Part shown: positions 12,295 to 22,917 of the stretch, piece by piece
Position numbering within the stretch: the stretch's first letter is position 1
How the letters are laid out: every line of letters starts with the position of its first letter
Assembly (NCBI GenBank): GCA_022661535.1
Contig: JAKULF010000007.1
Span: 3,596,001-3,660,000 of the forward strand
Length of the DNA stretch: 64,000 nucleotides
Direction: 5' to 3'
Origin: Eutypa lata
Lineage: Eukaryota; Ascomycota; Sordariomycetes; Xylariales; Diatrypaceae
Made by a program: the position numbers and the translations under genes
Notes under the pieces: model-generated
What the model saw: the letters and a program-made list of their open reading frames with translations, nothing else
What the model was told of the DNA's origin: nothing
The model's database searches: none

Positions 12295-12939
12295 TTACAA
12301 CGGAGGCTCTTCAACAACAGTCAGGTCTTTGTTCTGGAACATACAGAAATATTCAACAATAGGATCAACTATATCCAGCGAAACGCCATCAAGAGACTCC
12401 CATTGAAAATAACTCTCGCGGTGGAGCATAAGAACATAGTCACTCAGTATTGGATCATCTTCTACGAGAATCAAGGGGTTTTTTTTTATACCAACGGGCA
12501 GCTACTGAATCCACAGGAGTAGCCGTTCATGCCGGAGTTAGTTAAGGCTTCACATGCTTGTCTAGGTAGTTTCGAAGATCAACAACTTAGGGCCTGGAAT
12601 ACAAGTCTTTCAATTACCTACATCTAATCTATATCACTGTGCAAGCGCAGCGGAACACTCCTAAACCAAGGAAGAAAATTTGATAGCTTCTGGTGTATCA
12701 CTTGAGTGTTCGTTGGAAAGCAGTAGGCTGTCAAGTCATACCGTGAAGTCCATGGGCGGCTGCGAGTTTGTAGAACTATCGACCTTAATATTTGCATATC
12801 GCCATCTTTTCTTGACGTCGTACGACTACGTAGTCCATATTGTGTGTTTATGGGTGGTAACAAGGTATGGAAGGTACAACATGTCGTCGAGAATTTCCTC
12901 ATAAATTACAGTATTAAAGATCTGGTCACTAACCAGCAT
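12295..12939 (-). pseudogene. possible decayed reading frame of unknown family
   Basis: One minus-strand frame, from an ATG at 12939 to a TAA at 12295, has protein-like composition in several blocks: IFNTVIYEEILDDMLYLPYL, SYDVKKRWRYANIKV, and the last 68 codons with LILVEDDPILSDYVLMLHRE and DIVDPIVEYFCMFQNKD. Nine stop codons interrupt it (12828, 12738, 12663, 12636, 12612, 12564, 12552, 12540, 12504). Every one would be Arg or Gln before a single C-to-T change. A random frame of 215 codons would also carry about ten stops, so only the composition speaks for it. It begins just behind the stop codon of the PRISE gene, on the same strand. Confidence 0.3.
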
Positions 12940-12960
12940 GCATCAGGCGCCATATCCCAC

Positions 12961-14314
12961 TTAAAAGATGATACCAGCGAGCCTAAGCCTCCTGAACGTG
13001 TCCATCCACGAATCAGCCGGCAGCTGTTGTTCAGTGAAGCCGGCGGAGCGAAGCTTATCAGCGCTGAGCTGTCTGTTGAAATTCAGCCAGTACCCTACAG
13101 CGTCAAGCTGTTTGCTGCCAGCACCGACTCCAGCCGTGACACCCTTTGGGAATCCATGCTCCTCAAAGAGATGCTTGTGCTCGGAGATATAGTCGCTCGG
13201 GGCGAGCGAGGAAGAGTCGTTGTTCTCGGAAGGACCAACGCCCACCAGGCCGAACCAGCCCGCAATCTGGGGCCACAGCTCGCGGAAGGTGGAAGGGGTC
13301 GGGTCATCTAGCGTATTGATGACCTGCCCACCGAGCTTGTCCGGGTTGAGCGATGCGAATATGCTGATCCGTCCTAGTATGCGGGTAGAAGCCTGGGTAA
13401 AGCGGGCGTCGAAGCCGGCTTCATTCCCCGGAAAGGGAACCTCTACCCTCTTTTCCTCGGCGTTCGAGCCACGGATGCCGTGGTTGAAAGCGTATAAGGA
13501 GAGATACTGCGCCCAGTGGAGCGCGAGCGAATACCCGGAGCCGATGGGGCTGAAGCCGACGACGACATCGGGGCAGACTTCCGTCCAGGCCCACCCGCGG
13601 CCCTTCGCGGCCGCCTCGGTGAGTATCTCCCTGAACCACGGGTACGCGACGGTCTTGGCGTAATCCTCGGGGAGCTGGCTGGTCATGTGTTCCTCGAGCG
13701 GAGCTTTGAAAGCGACTCTGGGGTCATAGATGCCGTAGCCCTTTGTTTTTCGTCGCATTAGTTAACTAGCAGTCAACCACAGGCCGACATTCAAAATAAA
13801 AAGCAAACTCACCCGAGTACCCCCCGAGTAAACGAAAGACTCAAGCCTAGGGCAGAGTACGTTTACGGCTGCTGCCACCCTTCGCATCATACCGCAGTTC
13901 AGTGCACACTCCTGCTCATAGTCGTCCGAAAAGGAAGTAAAGACTATTCTTCAGTTATCAGCAGTCAGCGCCACAGCAGGGGTTAGGTAGTACCTAGATA
14001 GATAGGTGCTACGAACCAAAGTAGAAGACATGAGTGATGCCTCCAACGCCTGGTACACGCTTTTCTAGGTTAGCCGCGAGCTGTTCGCCAGTTCCATTCA
14101 GGAGGTCGACTCCCGAGCATATCTGGAGTTCGGGCACGCCTGACGATGCCTCTGGCCAATACGTGTCTTCCAACTTGAGCGGACGGTTGGTCACTGCGGT
14201 GACCCTGTCGAACACCCCGTGTTCAGGGTAAGCTGAGAGCAGCTCGTTGACGACGCCCCAGCCAATGAGCCCTGTGCCTCCGAAAACAAGGGCGTGCTTA
14301 TTCGACTTTGTCAT
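12961..14314 (-). CDS. NAD(P)-dependent PRISE-type short-chain reductase
   Basis: Enzyme of the progesterone-5-beta-reductase/iridoid-synthase-like branch of extended short-chain dehydrogenases, which in fungi often reduces enones in secondary metabolism. Three exons fit: 14017-14314, 13813-13943 and 12961-13740, giving 402 residues, the usual length. The dinucleotide-binding motif is GGTGLIGWGVVNELL near residue 12. Exon 2 gives ECALNCGMMRRVAAAVN and FVYSGGTR, which continues as GYGIYDPR in exon 3. WTEVCPDVVVGFSPIGSG and the C-terminal block with LRSAGFTEQQLPADSW fit the family. The first donor is GTTCGT, weaker than usual, but the frame demands it. I cannot tell the substrate. The neighbouring propeller gene could be a functional partner, but that is a guess. 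Confidence 0.85.
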
Positions 14315-15288
14315 GTTTCATTCGAGTTGGGTAGTAGTTAGTATATTTTTTTAATTTTATTTTTGGAACAGGAGGTGAGACGAATTGTGTAGGGAGGGCA
14401 CGTATTAAGAGACTTTTCGATCAATTCATGATGTCCATCCACCCCTTTTTAACTCCCTACATAGATCGAAATCTCCTGTCTAGGATTGACTTCATATCTG
14501 TAGGTATGTAGCAGAAAGCCGAGGATAGCTCGACATTAGGCGCTATAGATAGTCCTTTGACGAAGTCCAGAAGAGTACCTATGTACATACATAGGCACAT
14601 CATTCTGAATCATAGTGGATAGACCGGCGCTATCCCACCCAACCTTACCTCTTCAGGCAATTACTAACACGATAGCCGCAACAAGATCGCCAACGTGCCT
14701 CATATCAGTCGGAAGGTTCCGATTGGAATACTGGCACGGCATCGTCTAACGCAGTCGACTACATAATTGTCTTGCTATCACGTTCCAGTGATGGATGCAA
14801 ATATCTAGTCCAGCCTGGCAAACCCCGAAGGGGAAATTGGGTTAGGATGAGTCAGCAGACACACCCATGCCGAGTGCGATATGGGTATTTCTATACAATA
14901 TATATCATTTATAGCAAAAATATATATATATCTATGTAAACTTCTGTTGCTACACAGGGCAAACTGATTTCATATCAACCGCTCGGGTTTGTGCAACGAG
15001 TCATGAAGCAAACACAAATTTATTTCCACAACACGTGAGACTCATTATCATCTAAGGTCAAACGTAAAATGGTGTGTTTGCACAGGTGGTTTGGATACCT
15101 AGGGCAATCATCCTTATACTCTGGTTTATAGATATATTTGGAGCTTTTATTTCTTCCTCTTCATATGTAGTAACGTCATATTTCGGGTCTCACCCAAGTA
15201 ATTAGTTTAGGTGGCGTTCCTCCCCCATCAAGGCAATTGAAACACTTCCTTGAACCACCTGTCTTAGCCTGCTCGTTTCGTTTCGTCG
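14315..15288. other. AT-rich spacer
   Basis: Promoter side of the PRISE gene followed by AT-rich sequence with TA runs near 14898-14932. No gene seen on either strand. Confidence 0.5.
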
Positions 15289-15990
15289 AAATGTCAGGAC
15301 AGGGCGTGAAAGTCAACCAATCGGTGTTAGAAGTGGACTCTAAAATGTAGTTCATAGGGGGGAGATTAAAAACTCTCTCGTCACTCGGCTCCATCGTCCG
15401 CTTGTGCCTAGAGTGCAGGCGACGGCTCGTTCTACAGCCTTTCCGAAGTTAGCGGTCCGCCTCTATCGACTAAGACACACTCCTCTACGAGCTCAGTCAA
15501 GTTGATCCGCGATGTTGACGATGTCTCTGCTGTTTGGGAGGTTACAACCCCTAAGCCACGGACGACCCGAGAACATGCTACTTTAGCCGCTCTCGTCAAG
15601 ATCAAGTTCTCTTTCGCCATTCCAAAGGTTCTCTACCACGCAGGATTTGATGGTCGGTACTATACCGTCTTGAGTAACTTGCCTGGACAGACTCTAGGCA
15701 GTGCTGGGTCGCTGATGGACGAGGACACGGAGAAACACTACGTGTCGCGGGTCACAGATGCTTATATGGAGTTTCGTAGGTGTATAACGACGACGTTCCA
15801 TTGCAGGTTATGCGGTATATATCTTTAGGTGTTGACACAAGCCATGAAACAATATCTAAGGTCAACCGATACAATCTGATGAATTCTGCAATTATGAATA
15901 CCCTACTGTTAGCTACACTGATTCACATCAGTGAAAGTTTCTGCAAGTATATTGGGAGTACAGGCAAAGCAACTCTATATGCTGTCTAAT
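15289..15990 (+). pseudogene. aminoglycoside-phosphotransferase-like (APH) protein, broken
   Basis: Fungal APH/protein-kinase-like protein in pieces. A start at 15289 (MSGQGVKVNQSVLEVDSKM) is stopped by TAG at about 15346. A second frame at about 15448-15495 gives LAVRLYRLRHTPLRAQS. A third, from about 15496, gives VKLIRDVDDVSAVWEV, TREHATLAALVK, IPKVLYHAGFDGRYYTVLSN, LPGQTL and KHYVSRVTDAYMEF, which is the ATP-site half of this family. After 15780 the catalytic-loop half is not readable, although short frames continue to 15989. At least two frameshifts and one stop make it non-functional. The family call rests on the LPGQTL and YYVSRV-like segments and is fairly sure. Confidence 0.6.
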
Positions 15991-16827
15991 AGAACCCCTA
16001 AGAGCAAGGACCTGTCGCCATTGGGCCAGTTACTTGCGTTAATCATTTTTGAACGACATTGGATGGATTAGGGACTCAGGCTAAGACAGTTAATGAGTAT
16101 ATTCTAGACATCTTGTGAAAGAAACGACAAAGGAAATTGATATTTTCCCCCAACGATGATTGGGATTATCAAGCCAAAGTGAATGCCAGAAACAATACCC
16201 CTGATCCACAATTATGAAATAGGGGAGGAGCAATGATGATAGTGAATGGCTCAATCAATCTTTCATTTTCGTTGTAAACAAAGGGTAGTCTAGTAGTTGA
16301 TAATAACAATAATGATAAGGCTATTATTCAGTACTTCAAACACTTCCATCAACAGTTGGCTCCGAATAATAATCTTGTTATGCAGCTTCTTTGTTGACAT
16401 GGCGGCATTGCTGGTCTTTGCCACCTTTGCATGACTAAGTAAACATGGTGTGAGTTTGCTCTGGGCTTAAAATAAGCTCACTGGCTGGCTGTGTTTTTCC
16501 TTCCCCGGTTGAGTCAGCGATAATAAAGCGGATCCATTTATACCTACAAAGTACGGTTCCAACCAACCACTGAACGAGTATCCCACCTTTCCATTTCATT
16601 CCAATTCCCACATTCCCACCGCTAATAAGGCCTTAGCCCCGACATACTTAAGGCTACATCATCACCAACCTAACAAAAAACCACTCTGCGTTCGTTACAG
16701 ACCAAAACACCAACAACCAGTCACATCTTCAACAACATCACCTTCGCCTACCGAGTGTCATCTCAGACATCCTTCTTCTTTTTTCTTATATCTAACCGAT
16801 TCAACCAATACCAAATCAACCTTCATC
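15991..16827. other. spacer and MBF1 promoter / 5' UTR
   Basis: No open frame of note. The last 250 bases are rich in CAA and C/T tracts, as often seen in leaders of highly expressed fungal genes. Confidence 0.45.
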
Positions 16828-17520
16828 ATGGATGACTGGAACAGTGTCACCAAGATTGGTAGCAAGGCGCGGGGTGGCGCTTCTCAACGAGAGACGGTCG
16901 TCCGAAGCAGTTCGGCCCTGAACGCTGCCAAGCGCACAGGTGCTGCCATCGCGACCGACAAAAAGTACGCCACTGGCAATGCTGTAAGTTTATGATGCTG
17001 ATTTCCCTGTTCTCTCACAATTTGATTTCATGTTTGATACTGGTTTCATTCGTGTGGGTAACTGCCACGTGTGGCCATCATCACATACCATTCCTCCCCC
17101 CCCCCTCCTTCACCCCTCTAATCCCCTCAAAATCATAGCAACAGAAGCATCGAGATAAAGGCAACAACAGAAAGCTAACCACAATTCTTTTTTCAACTAC
17201 AATAGGCCAAAGGCAGCGCGAGCGGCATCGGGCAGTTCCACACCAAGGTGGACCGGTCGGACGAGATCATCAAGCCGAAGACGGTGGGGCTGGCGGTGGG
17301 CAACGCCATCAAGGAGGCGCGGCAGCGGTGCGAGCCGACGATGAAGCAGGACGAGCTGGCCAAGAAGTGCAACACGACGGCCGCCATCGTCCAGCAGATG
17401 GAGCAGGGCCGCGCCCCGCCCGACCAGAAGGTCCTCGCCGCCATGGAGCGCATCCTCAACATCAAGCTGCGCGGCAAGGAGGACGAGATCGGCAAGCCCC
17501 GGTTCGCGCCCAAGAAGTAA
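16828..17520 (+). CDS. MBF1: multiprotein-bridging factor 1 (MBF1)
   Basis: Transcriptional co-activator that links bZIP activators to TBP, and also acts on stalled ribosomes to prevent frameshifting. Two exons, 16828-16983 and 17206-17520, join in phase 0 over a 222-nt intron and give 156 residues, the normal length. The N-terminal MBF1 domain opens with [17 protein letters not shown] and the C-terminal half is a Cro/C1-type helix-turn-helix (about residues 85-140: [48 protein letters not shown]). Exon 2 is strongly GC-biased at third positions, which suggests high expression. It converges on the Cdt1 gene. Confidence 0.97.
16984..17205 (+). other. 222-nt intron of MBF1
   Basis: GTAAGT donor and CAATAG acceptor, with C-runs near 17095-17104. 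It is long for this genome's introns. Confidence 0.85.
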
Positions 17521-18674
17521 ATTCGTGAAATTTTTTTTTTCTCGTTGAATGGCAAGGGGTGGGGTGCCGGGGAAGGGGGGGTTTGGTCACAAACACAACA
17601 CATCACATATCACATATATATACATGTGTAGTCTCACGTATGCGCGAATAGCGAGTAGTGCAGAAGTGAGGGGGTGTTCGTGGGCTATTATGGGAGGGGA
17701 GGACCTTGCGCAGGCAGGAATGCATGCACTGCACGTTACCATCGAGAGCCACAACTATCGAGGATCATGCAGGTTTCCGTGGTTATTAAATGACTACCCG
17801 GAAGCAAGGATATGATCTTTGTGGGGTTTGTCATCGTTACCACTATCCCTGAAGCTGAACGGGGGGGAGTAATGCATGGCTTGCTCACAAAGAGGGGGCA
17901 AAAAGAGAAACCCTCATCCTATCGTTTTAAAACTTGATCCATTATCCATAGAGGGCAATCGAGATAACTTAGAGACCAATAGAGAGACGGCGGCAAGCTC
18001 GCCAAACCCCCAATTCAAAAGAGAAAGTCTTATGGTGATCCTTTCAAGCGGAGGCTACTCAACTCACTGCCAGATGTGGTGTATAGATCTCGTCCAAACT
18101 GTAGTACATATAGTAACTGTTAAACCTCGTTGATACTCGGGCTACCATCCAACTTAAGACTCTTGGGAAACTTAATCATGACTTGTCAATAAACGTTCGA
18201 ATGATCAAGTCTACAGATTTCTTCATTGCACATGGGGCTCGTAGAACGTAAACTTTTGAAGACTTCTTTCCATTTCAACTAAAGGCTTCCAATGAAGCCG
18301 CAGCAGCAGCAGCAGCACATTCCTGCTATCTGCTAAAAATAACCACATCTAAAGCCTCTGAGAGGTACGTAAACAAAGGCAAACGCAACTATATATGCAT
18401 GTATGCAGTGCACAACGCTTTCCCGAGCAAAAAAAAAAAAATATGCGATGTGATGCGATGCAATGCCATGCTATGCTATGCTGCCCCTACCCTGAACGGA
18501 CAAAAAAACGCCTGCTGAACTCAAAACGAAGACGGGAAAAAAAAGCTCTCACCTTGTAAACAAGAATATACACAGTAGTAGCCAAACAAATATACTCAAA
18601 CCACTCCATTCATTATCCCCTTTCTCTTTCTCTTCAATAGAACTCACTAAAACTTCCCCCCCCAAAAAACCCTT
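17521..18674. other. convergent 3' region, MBF1 / Cdt1
   Basis: Holds the 3' UTRs of both genes. It contains a CAG repeat (about 18300-18317), an A-run near 18430 and ATGCNATG-like repeats at 18444-18484. No gene seen. Confidence 0.5.
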
Positions 18675-20378
18675 TCACAACCTCCCCAAAACCTCATTTA
18701 CTCTCCTCTCCACCTCCCCCCTCCCAAGCTGTCTCTCGGCCTCCACAACGACATTCTCGCCCCGTCCGGCCAGGACCACGACCCGAACCCACTCGGGCGC
18801 GACCTCCTTCGCGAGGAGCCGGACGCAGGCGGCGCCCTCGTCGCGCGAGATCCCGCTGCGCAGGGAGTCCCTCAGCTTCTCGAGCAGGGTGTTCATCGTG
18901 AACGACATCCGGCTCTCGCCGCTGCTGCTGGCGTGGGTCAGCATGCCGACCACGGCCGCGACGTCGGGGCAGCGCTGCAGCGCGGCGCGGCGGGCTAGCT
19001 GGGCCGGCGTGAGGTTGCCATTGTTGTTGCCGTTGCTAGAGAGGGATTTCTGGAGCGACTTGTAGCGGATCCGGTCGAGGAGGCTCATTTTGCTGCCGTC
19101 TGCGTTGGTCATGGGGACCTCGTCGGTCTTTTTGTTATTTTGCGCGATGGGAGTGCTGGTGGTGGTGGTAGCTTTGCCCAGCACGTTCGTCTTCGTGCTC
19201 GCGGCCGCTTCTTGCTTGAGCGTGATGCCGTGTTTCAGCTCCTCGAGGCGCCGCTGGCCCTTGGCGAGTACGGGGGAGGCCTTGGCGACGGAGTCGCAGA
19301 GGGTGATGGGCGCTTTGGGGAGCGCCTTCATGAAGGTACCTGTGGCAGTGGCAATAGCAGCAGTGGGGTGCGAGTTTCTTGCTCGGTGCTGGATCCATAG
19401 CGATGTCAGGTTATCGTAGAAGAGCGCGTTCAGCTTCTTCTCGTTCAGGGGGCCCGAGCCGTGCGAGGGGTCGATCTCGACGCAGATCTTGCCGCGTCCG
19501 TAGTTGGATAGCGAGAACAGGTTCCTGGTGGTAGTTGCTGATGAGGACGATGATGCACTGCTATTGAGAACGCCAAGGCAGACCCGGACATCGGCGTCGG
19601 TGACCTTCTTCTTGCCCCACGCCCGGGCGACGTTGGGGCAGAGGATGCGCAGGTCCGCGGGCACGTTGGTGCCGACGTGCGCGTAGTGCAGGGTCAGCGT
19701 CTTCAGGAACGCGGCGTGCAGGTCGATGAGAGAGAGTAGGTCGTCCGGTAGCAGCAGCTGCTGTCGTTGTTGTTGGCCGGGCTTGGCCGTGTTAATTTTT
19801 GCGTGGTAGTGAGCTGCTTCGTCATCTGAGCCCGCGATCGACGTGTCTGCGGTGGCGGGCGACGACGGGCAGCAGGACGGTGAAGATTCGATCCGGAGCC
19901 GCTTGAAGAGAGCCCCGGTGTCGACTGTCGACTTCTCCGAGTCCGACACGCTGGGGCTCCTGGCGCGCTTGCGAGGTGCTGGTGCTGGTACTGGCGCCGG
20001 TGCTACTGCCGGTGTCGGGTCGGAGCGGACCTTTTTGGATGGGCGGCCTCGGCCGCGCTTTGTTGGGGAAGGTGTGGCTATCTTCTTAGAAGTGGTGCGA
20101 GAAAGTATAGGTTTAGTAGGTGTCTCGTCTGCCGAGGAGTCGCCATCCTCGCTGGGTGCAGCCGCCTTGCGTTTCCGCGAGTCGGGGGTGATTGCTTCTA
20201 ATCGGATATTTTTCTGGCTGGTAGGAGTAGATGCTTTCTTCAGGTCGCTGTTGCCAATGGACTTTGACACGCGAGTGAATGAGTTGATACTTGATGGTAG
20301 ATGTGATTGCTGAGGAGCGGCGTTCTTGGATCTGCCAGCTCCTTGTGCCTTCCGGCCCTTCTTCACGGCGGTTGGCAT
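18675..20378 (-). CDS. CDT1: DNA replication licensing factor Cdt1
   Basis: Loads the MCM2-7 helicase onto origins together with ORC and Cdc6 in G1. Single exon of 567 residues. The first 180 residues are basic, Ser/Pro-rich and disordered (AT-hook-like RGRGRPSKK, PAPVPAPAP). A middle winged-helix-like region contains LIDLHAAFLKTLTLHYAHVG, CPNVARAWGKKKVTDADVRV and NYGRGKICVEID. The C-terminal winged helix, which contacts MCM, includes KMSLLDRIRYKSLQKSL, PAQLARRAALQRCPDVAAVV and MNTLLEKLRDSLRSGISRDE. The order matches fungal Cdt1-like proteins. The ATG at 20378 gives MPTAVKKGRK and is preceded by AT-rich leader sequence. Confidence 0.85.
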   Translation of the reverse strand: MPTAVKKGRKAQGAGRSKNAAPQQSHLPSSINSFTRVSKSIGNSDLKKASTPTSQKNIRLEAITPDSRKRKAAAPSEDGDSSADETPTKPILSRTTSKKIATPSPTKRGRGRPSKKVRSDPTPAVAPAPVPAPAPRKRARSPSVSDSEKSTVDTGALFKRLRIESSPSCCPSSPATADTSIAGSDDEAAHYHAKINTAKPGQQQRQQLLLPDDLLSLIDLHAAFLKTLTLHYAHVGTNVPADLRILCPNVARAWGKKKVTDADVRVCLGVLNSSASSSSSATTTRNLFSLSNYGRGKICVEIDPSHGSGPLNEKKLNALFYDNLTSLWIQHRARNSHPTAAIATATGTFMKALPKAPITLCDSVAKASPVLAKGQRRLEELKHGITLKQEAAASTKTNVLGKATTTTSTPIAQNNKKTDEVPMTNADGSKMSLLDRIRYKSLQKSLSSNGNNNGNLTPAQLARRAALQRCPDVAAVVGMLTHASSSGESRMSFTMNTLLEKLRDSLRSGISRDEGAACVRLLAKEVAPEWVRVVVLAGRGENVVVEAERQLGRGEVERRVNEVLGRL

Positions 20379-21691
20379 AGTGATTACTGATTAGACACTA
20401 CGTAGGTAGGTAGGTAGTAGAATAAAATTGATCTTCTTAAGGTAGGCACAATGGGTAATTCGCACTGGACTGAAACTTCTATCAAAGGCAATAGGGTTGG
20501 TAGGAAAGTAGGACGCAGGAACATTGATGGTTGTGGAATGAAGTTACGATGGAAGGGATGTCTTTCTGAGATGCAAGAGCAGCTTGCTAAAGTAACTTAT
20601 TTACTAGCAGTGGAGCTCTTTCTACAGACAGATGTTTTTTAGTGAGTGGATTAACTAAGGGGGAACCTCGCGATGGGTCGCGTCCTCGCGCGTCCTTGAA
20701 CGCGTCCAGCGCGCGTAAATGGGCCCATAATAGTTCATGTACAGTGGGAAGCCTGGAAGCGGGCATTGAGCAACGCTTGGGCCCGGAGTTCTGGAAGAGA
20801 TTGTTACGTGCTCGAGGTGCCAAACATTTGGCGGAACAGCTGCCAGTCACAGAACTCAGTATTTTTCGGTCCGCCAGGTTTTCATTCATCCAATGCACCC
20901 CGTTGTTCTCGTCTCTTTTCCACATTAGGATCATGCTCGCATGCTCATTGACGAAGGGAATTGATTGGTCCCGGTCAGAATGATTCAATTTGGCAAACTC
21001 TCCACCACCTTTTCCCCAGACTTTACCGTTTTTTGAAGGCAAAGCTTTATCATAGGCCGAAATAGGCAAACAACTACTATTTCACCTACACCTGATAGTA
21101 GGTACTTACTTATCTAATAAATGACGCGGAGTCAGCTTGCCCGAAAGCCTTCCCGTGTTCTTTTCAACAAACAAGCCGACAAGATACTCTGGGATTTATC
21201 AGTCGTTGCAAGAAAATCCGCAGTTGCTAGAAAAATTAATGCTCAATTGCCCGAAGCTCTAGGGGACGTGGTCTTGGGTGAAATAAACCTTGCCCTTATC
21301 GGATGTAATGAGATTCCTCATAATGCTACATTGCTAAGAGAGGGAATTACTATCGGTACAAGCGACGGAATTCCATAACCCTATGCACTCGTCTGTTTCC
21401 TTCCTCCTAGTAGATTAAATGAAAACGGGCCATGCTCCCGAACCTGATCTAGGCCACTAGTGGTATCTTGTTTCCCTCCAAGCCATGCCCTTTCCTTTTT
21501 TGTTTTGTACACCTTGAACTCCGCAAGACAAGAAAAGATCCCTCCCTCCCCGCTACCAATACAGAGAACATGCAGACCGGAAGATGAATTAAAGGTCATC
21601 CATCTAAAAATAGATGCCCTAGGTGACGTAACGTAATGTGATGTGTTGTCGTTGATATGAGTTGATGATGATGATGAGATATCAACCCCTT
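20379..21691. other. spacer with unassigned open frames
   Basis: TAGG repeats at 20401-20417 lie directly upstream of Cdt1. Two overlapping open frames on opposite strands (20642-20983 plus; 20587-21069 minus, no ATG) and one at 21121-21378 plus (85 residues, with LARKPSRVLFNKQADKILW) have moderate protein character but match no family I know. I do not call them genes. Confidence 0.35.
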
Positions 21692-22120
21692 TCAATGACG
21701 AAGGGTCCGTTGCCAATGATCCTTGTGGAAGCTCACTGGGCTCGGAGGGGGAGGTGCCGGGACGTCCCAGTCATTCTCCCGAATTGCTCGGACCGGAGTG
21801 TGCGACGCGCTGCTGCTGGACTCAAGCGTAGCGTTGAGGCTCTTGAAGAAGTCATTGGGGCTAACCAGGCTGCGCGCCTTGCTTGGCGAGACCGGAATAG
21901 GAGACAGAATTTGGCCAGGCATGTTGATCCGAGTAGCTGAAGTAGAATTAGTATCACGACAGTAACCAGATCAAAACAAAACCAAAAGGAAGAAATGCAC
22001 ATGCACATACACCGGCTGTAAATAAATGCGCTCACTCACAGATGATGTGTATTTGTCCTGGGTGAAGATCAGGTTTGTCGTCGGAGAGCGAATAAGGAAT
22101 GATTGCTGGTATGTACTTGG
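21692..22120 (-). CDS. candidate small two-exon gene of unknown function
   Basis: The open frame 21692-21922 (MPGQILSPIPVSPSKARSLV, SLNATLESSSSASHTPVRAI, ENDWDVPAPPPPSPVSF) has the look of a Ser/Pro-rich protein tail. Directly upstream is a strong 3' splice signal: GATACTAAT branch point, pyrimidines, then CTTCAG at about 21946. An upstream exon ending at a GTGAGT donor near 22040 joins it in phase and reads KYIPAIIPYSLSDDKPDLHP. I could not find the start codon; more exons may lie upstream to about 22330. If the upstream part is not coding, the ATG at 21922 gives 76 residues. Confidence 0.35.
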
Positions 22121-22893
22121 TTGCCAGGCGGCTGTGTGGGGAAGTTGAGTACTTGATTGATGATTGGCAAGAAGATCGGGGGAGGAGTATGGGAAGAGTA
22201 TGCGAGAACCTGGGGAGAGAATCGAGGTCGTCTAATATGTATGTGAGAATTTCCTGGAACGTGGTGAAAGTTGCGGAAAGAGCGGTGGATGTAAGTCAAA
22301 GATGCATGCGGGTAGGAGACGCCCCCCACGGAAACCGACTTGCGATCTTACTGAGTGATCACAATCGATAGGTTATGTATGTAGATGTAGGTATGTACCT
22401 TTTGGTGAAGGGATGATACTTGGATGGCTTTGATTAGTGTAAGTTATAAATAAGGTGCTTCCAAATGGTTGAAAAGGGTAAACGTGAGATAGTTATCCGC
22501 TGCTAGTTGAAAGTAGAAACAGTGGTAGAAATCTCAAATAAGCAAGTGAGTCAATGCTTAGTTGTGGTTGTATGGTTGTAAGTGCAGTTCAACAACAATA
22601 GCAACCCAAAGGTAGGTATTTTTGCTTGCTTCCTATTGTATGTATGTAGATAGGTAAAAACACTTAGATAGATGAGATTACTGTAATGGGAATTCACACC
22701 TAACTTAGGTAGCTAAGGGAGAGGAAACAGTCAAAAAAAAAACTAGGTTTCCCTCTGCTACGTCCATGGGGGTTTGCCTGATATTTATTGAATGGGAATA
22801 CCTCCTAGTAGGAAAAGCACTGACGAATAACTAGAATATTCACTTCTAATAAAAGTTGCTTGGAGTAACGAGCCTTACATCTTATTAATGCCC

Positions 22894-22917
22894 TGTATAC
22901 ATTAACCAATGTATACA
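22894..22917. repeat. 10-bp inverted repeat with 4-nt loop
   Basis: TGTATACATT and AATGTATACA are exact reverse complements separated by AACC. Confidence 0.75.

Noticed and set aside
12844..13758. Several plus-strand frames of 70-155 residues
   Set aside because: They lie opposite the last exon of the PRISE-type reductase, which has the conserved motifs.
19090..20313. Plus-strand frames inside the Cdt1 gene
   Set aside because: Shadows of the GC-rich Cdt1 coding strand.
20587..21069. 160-codon minus-strand frame with LPTVHELLWAHLRALDAFKD
   Set aside because: No ATG at its start, an equally long frame on the other strand, and no family match; left as unassigned.
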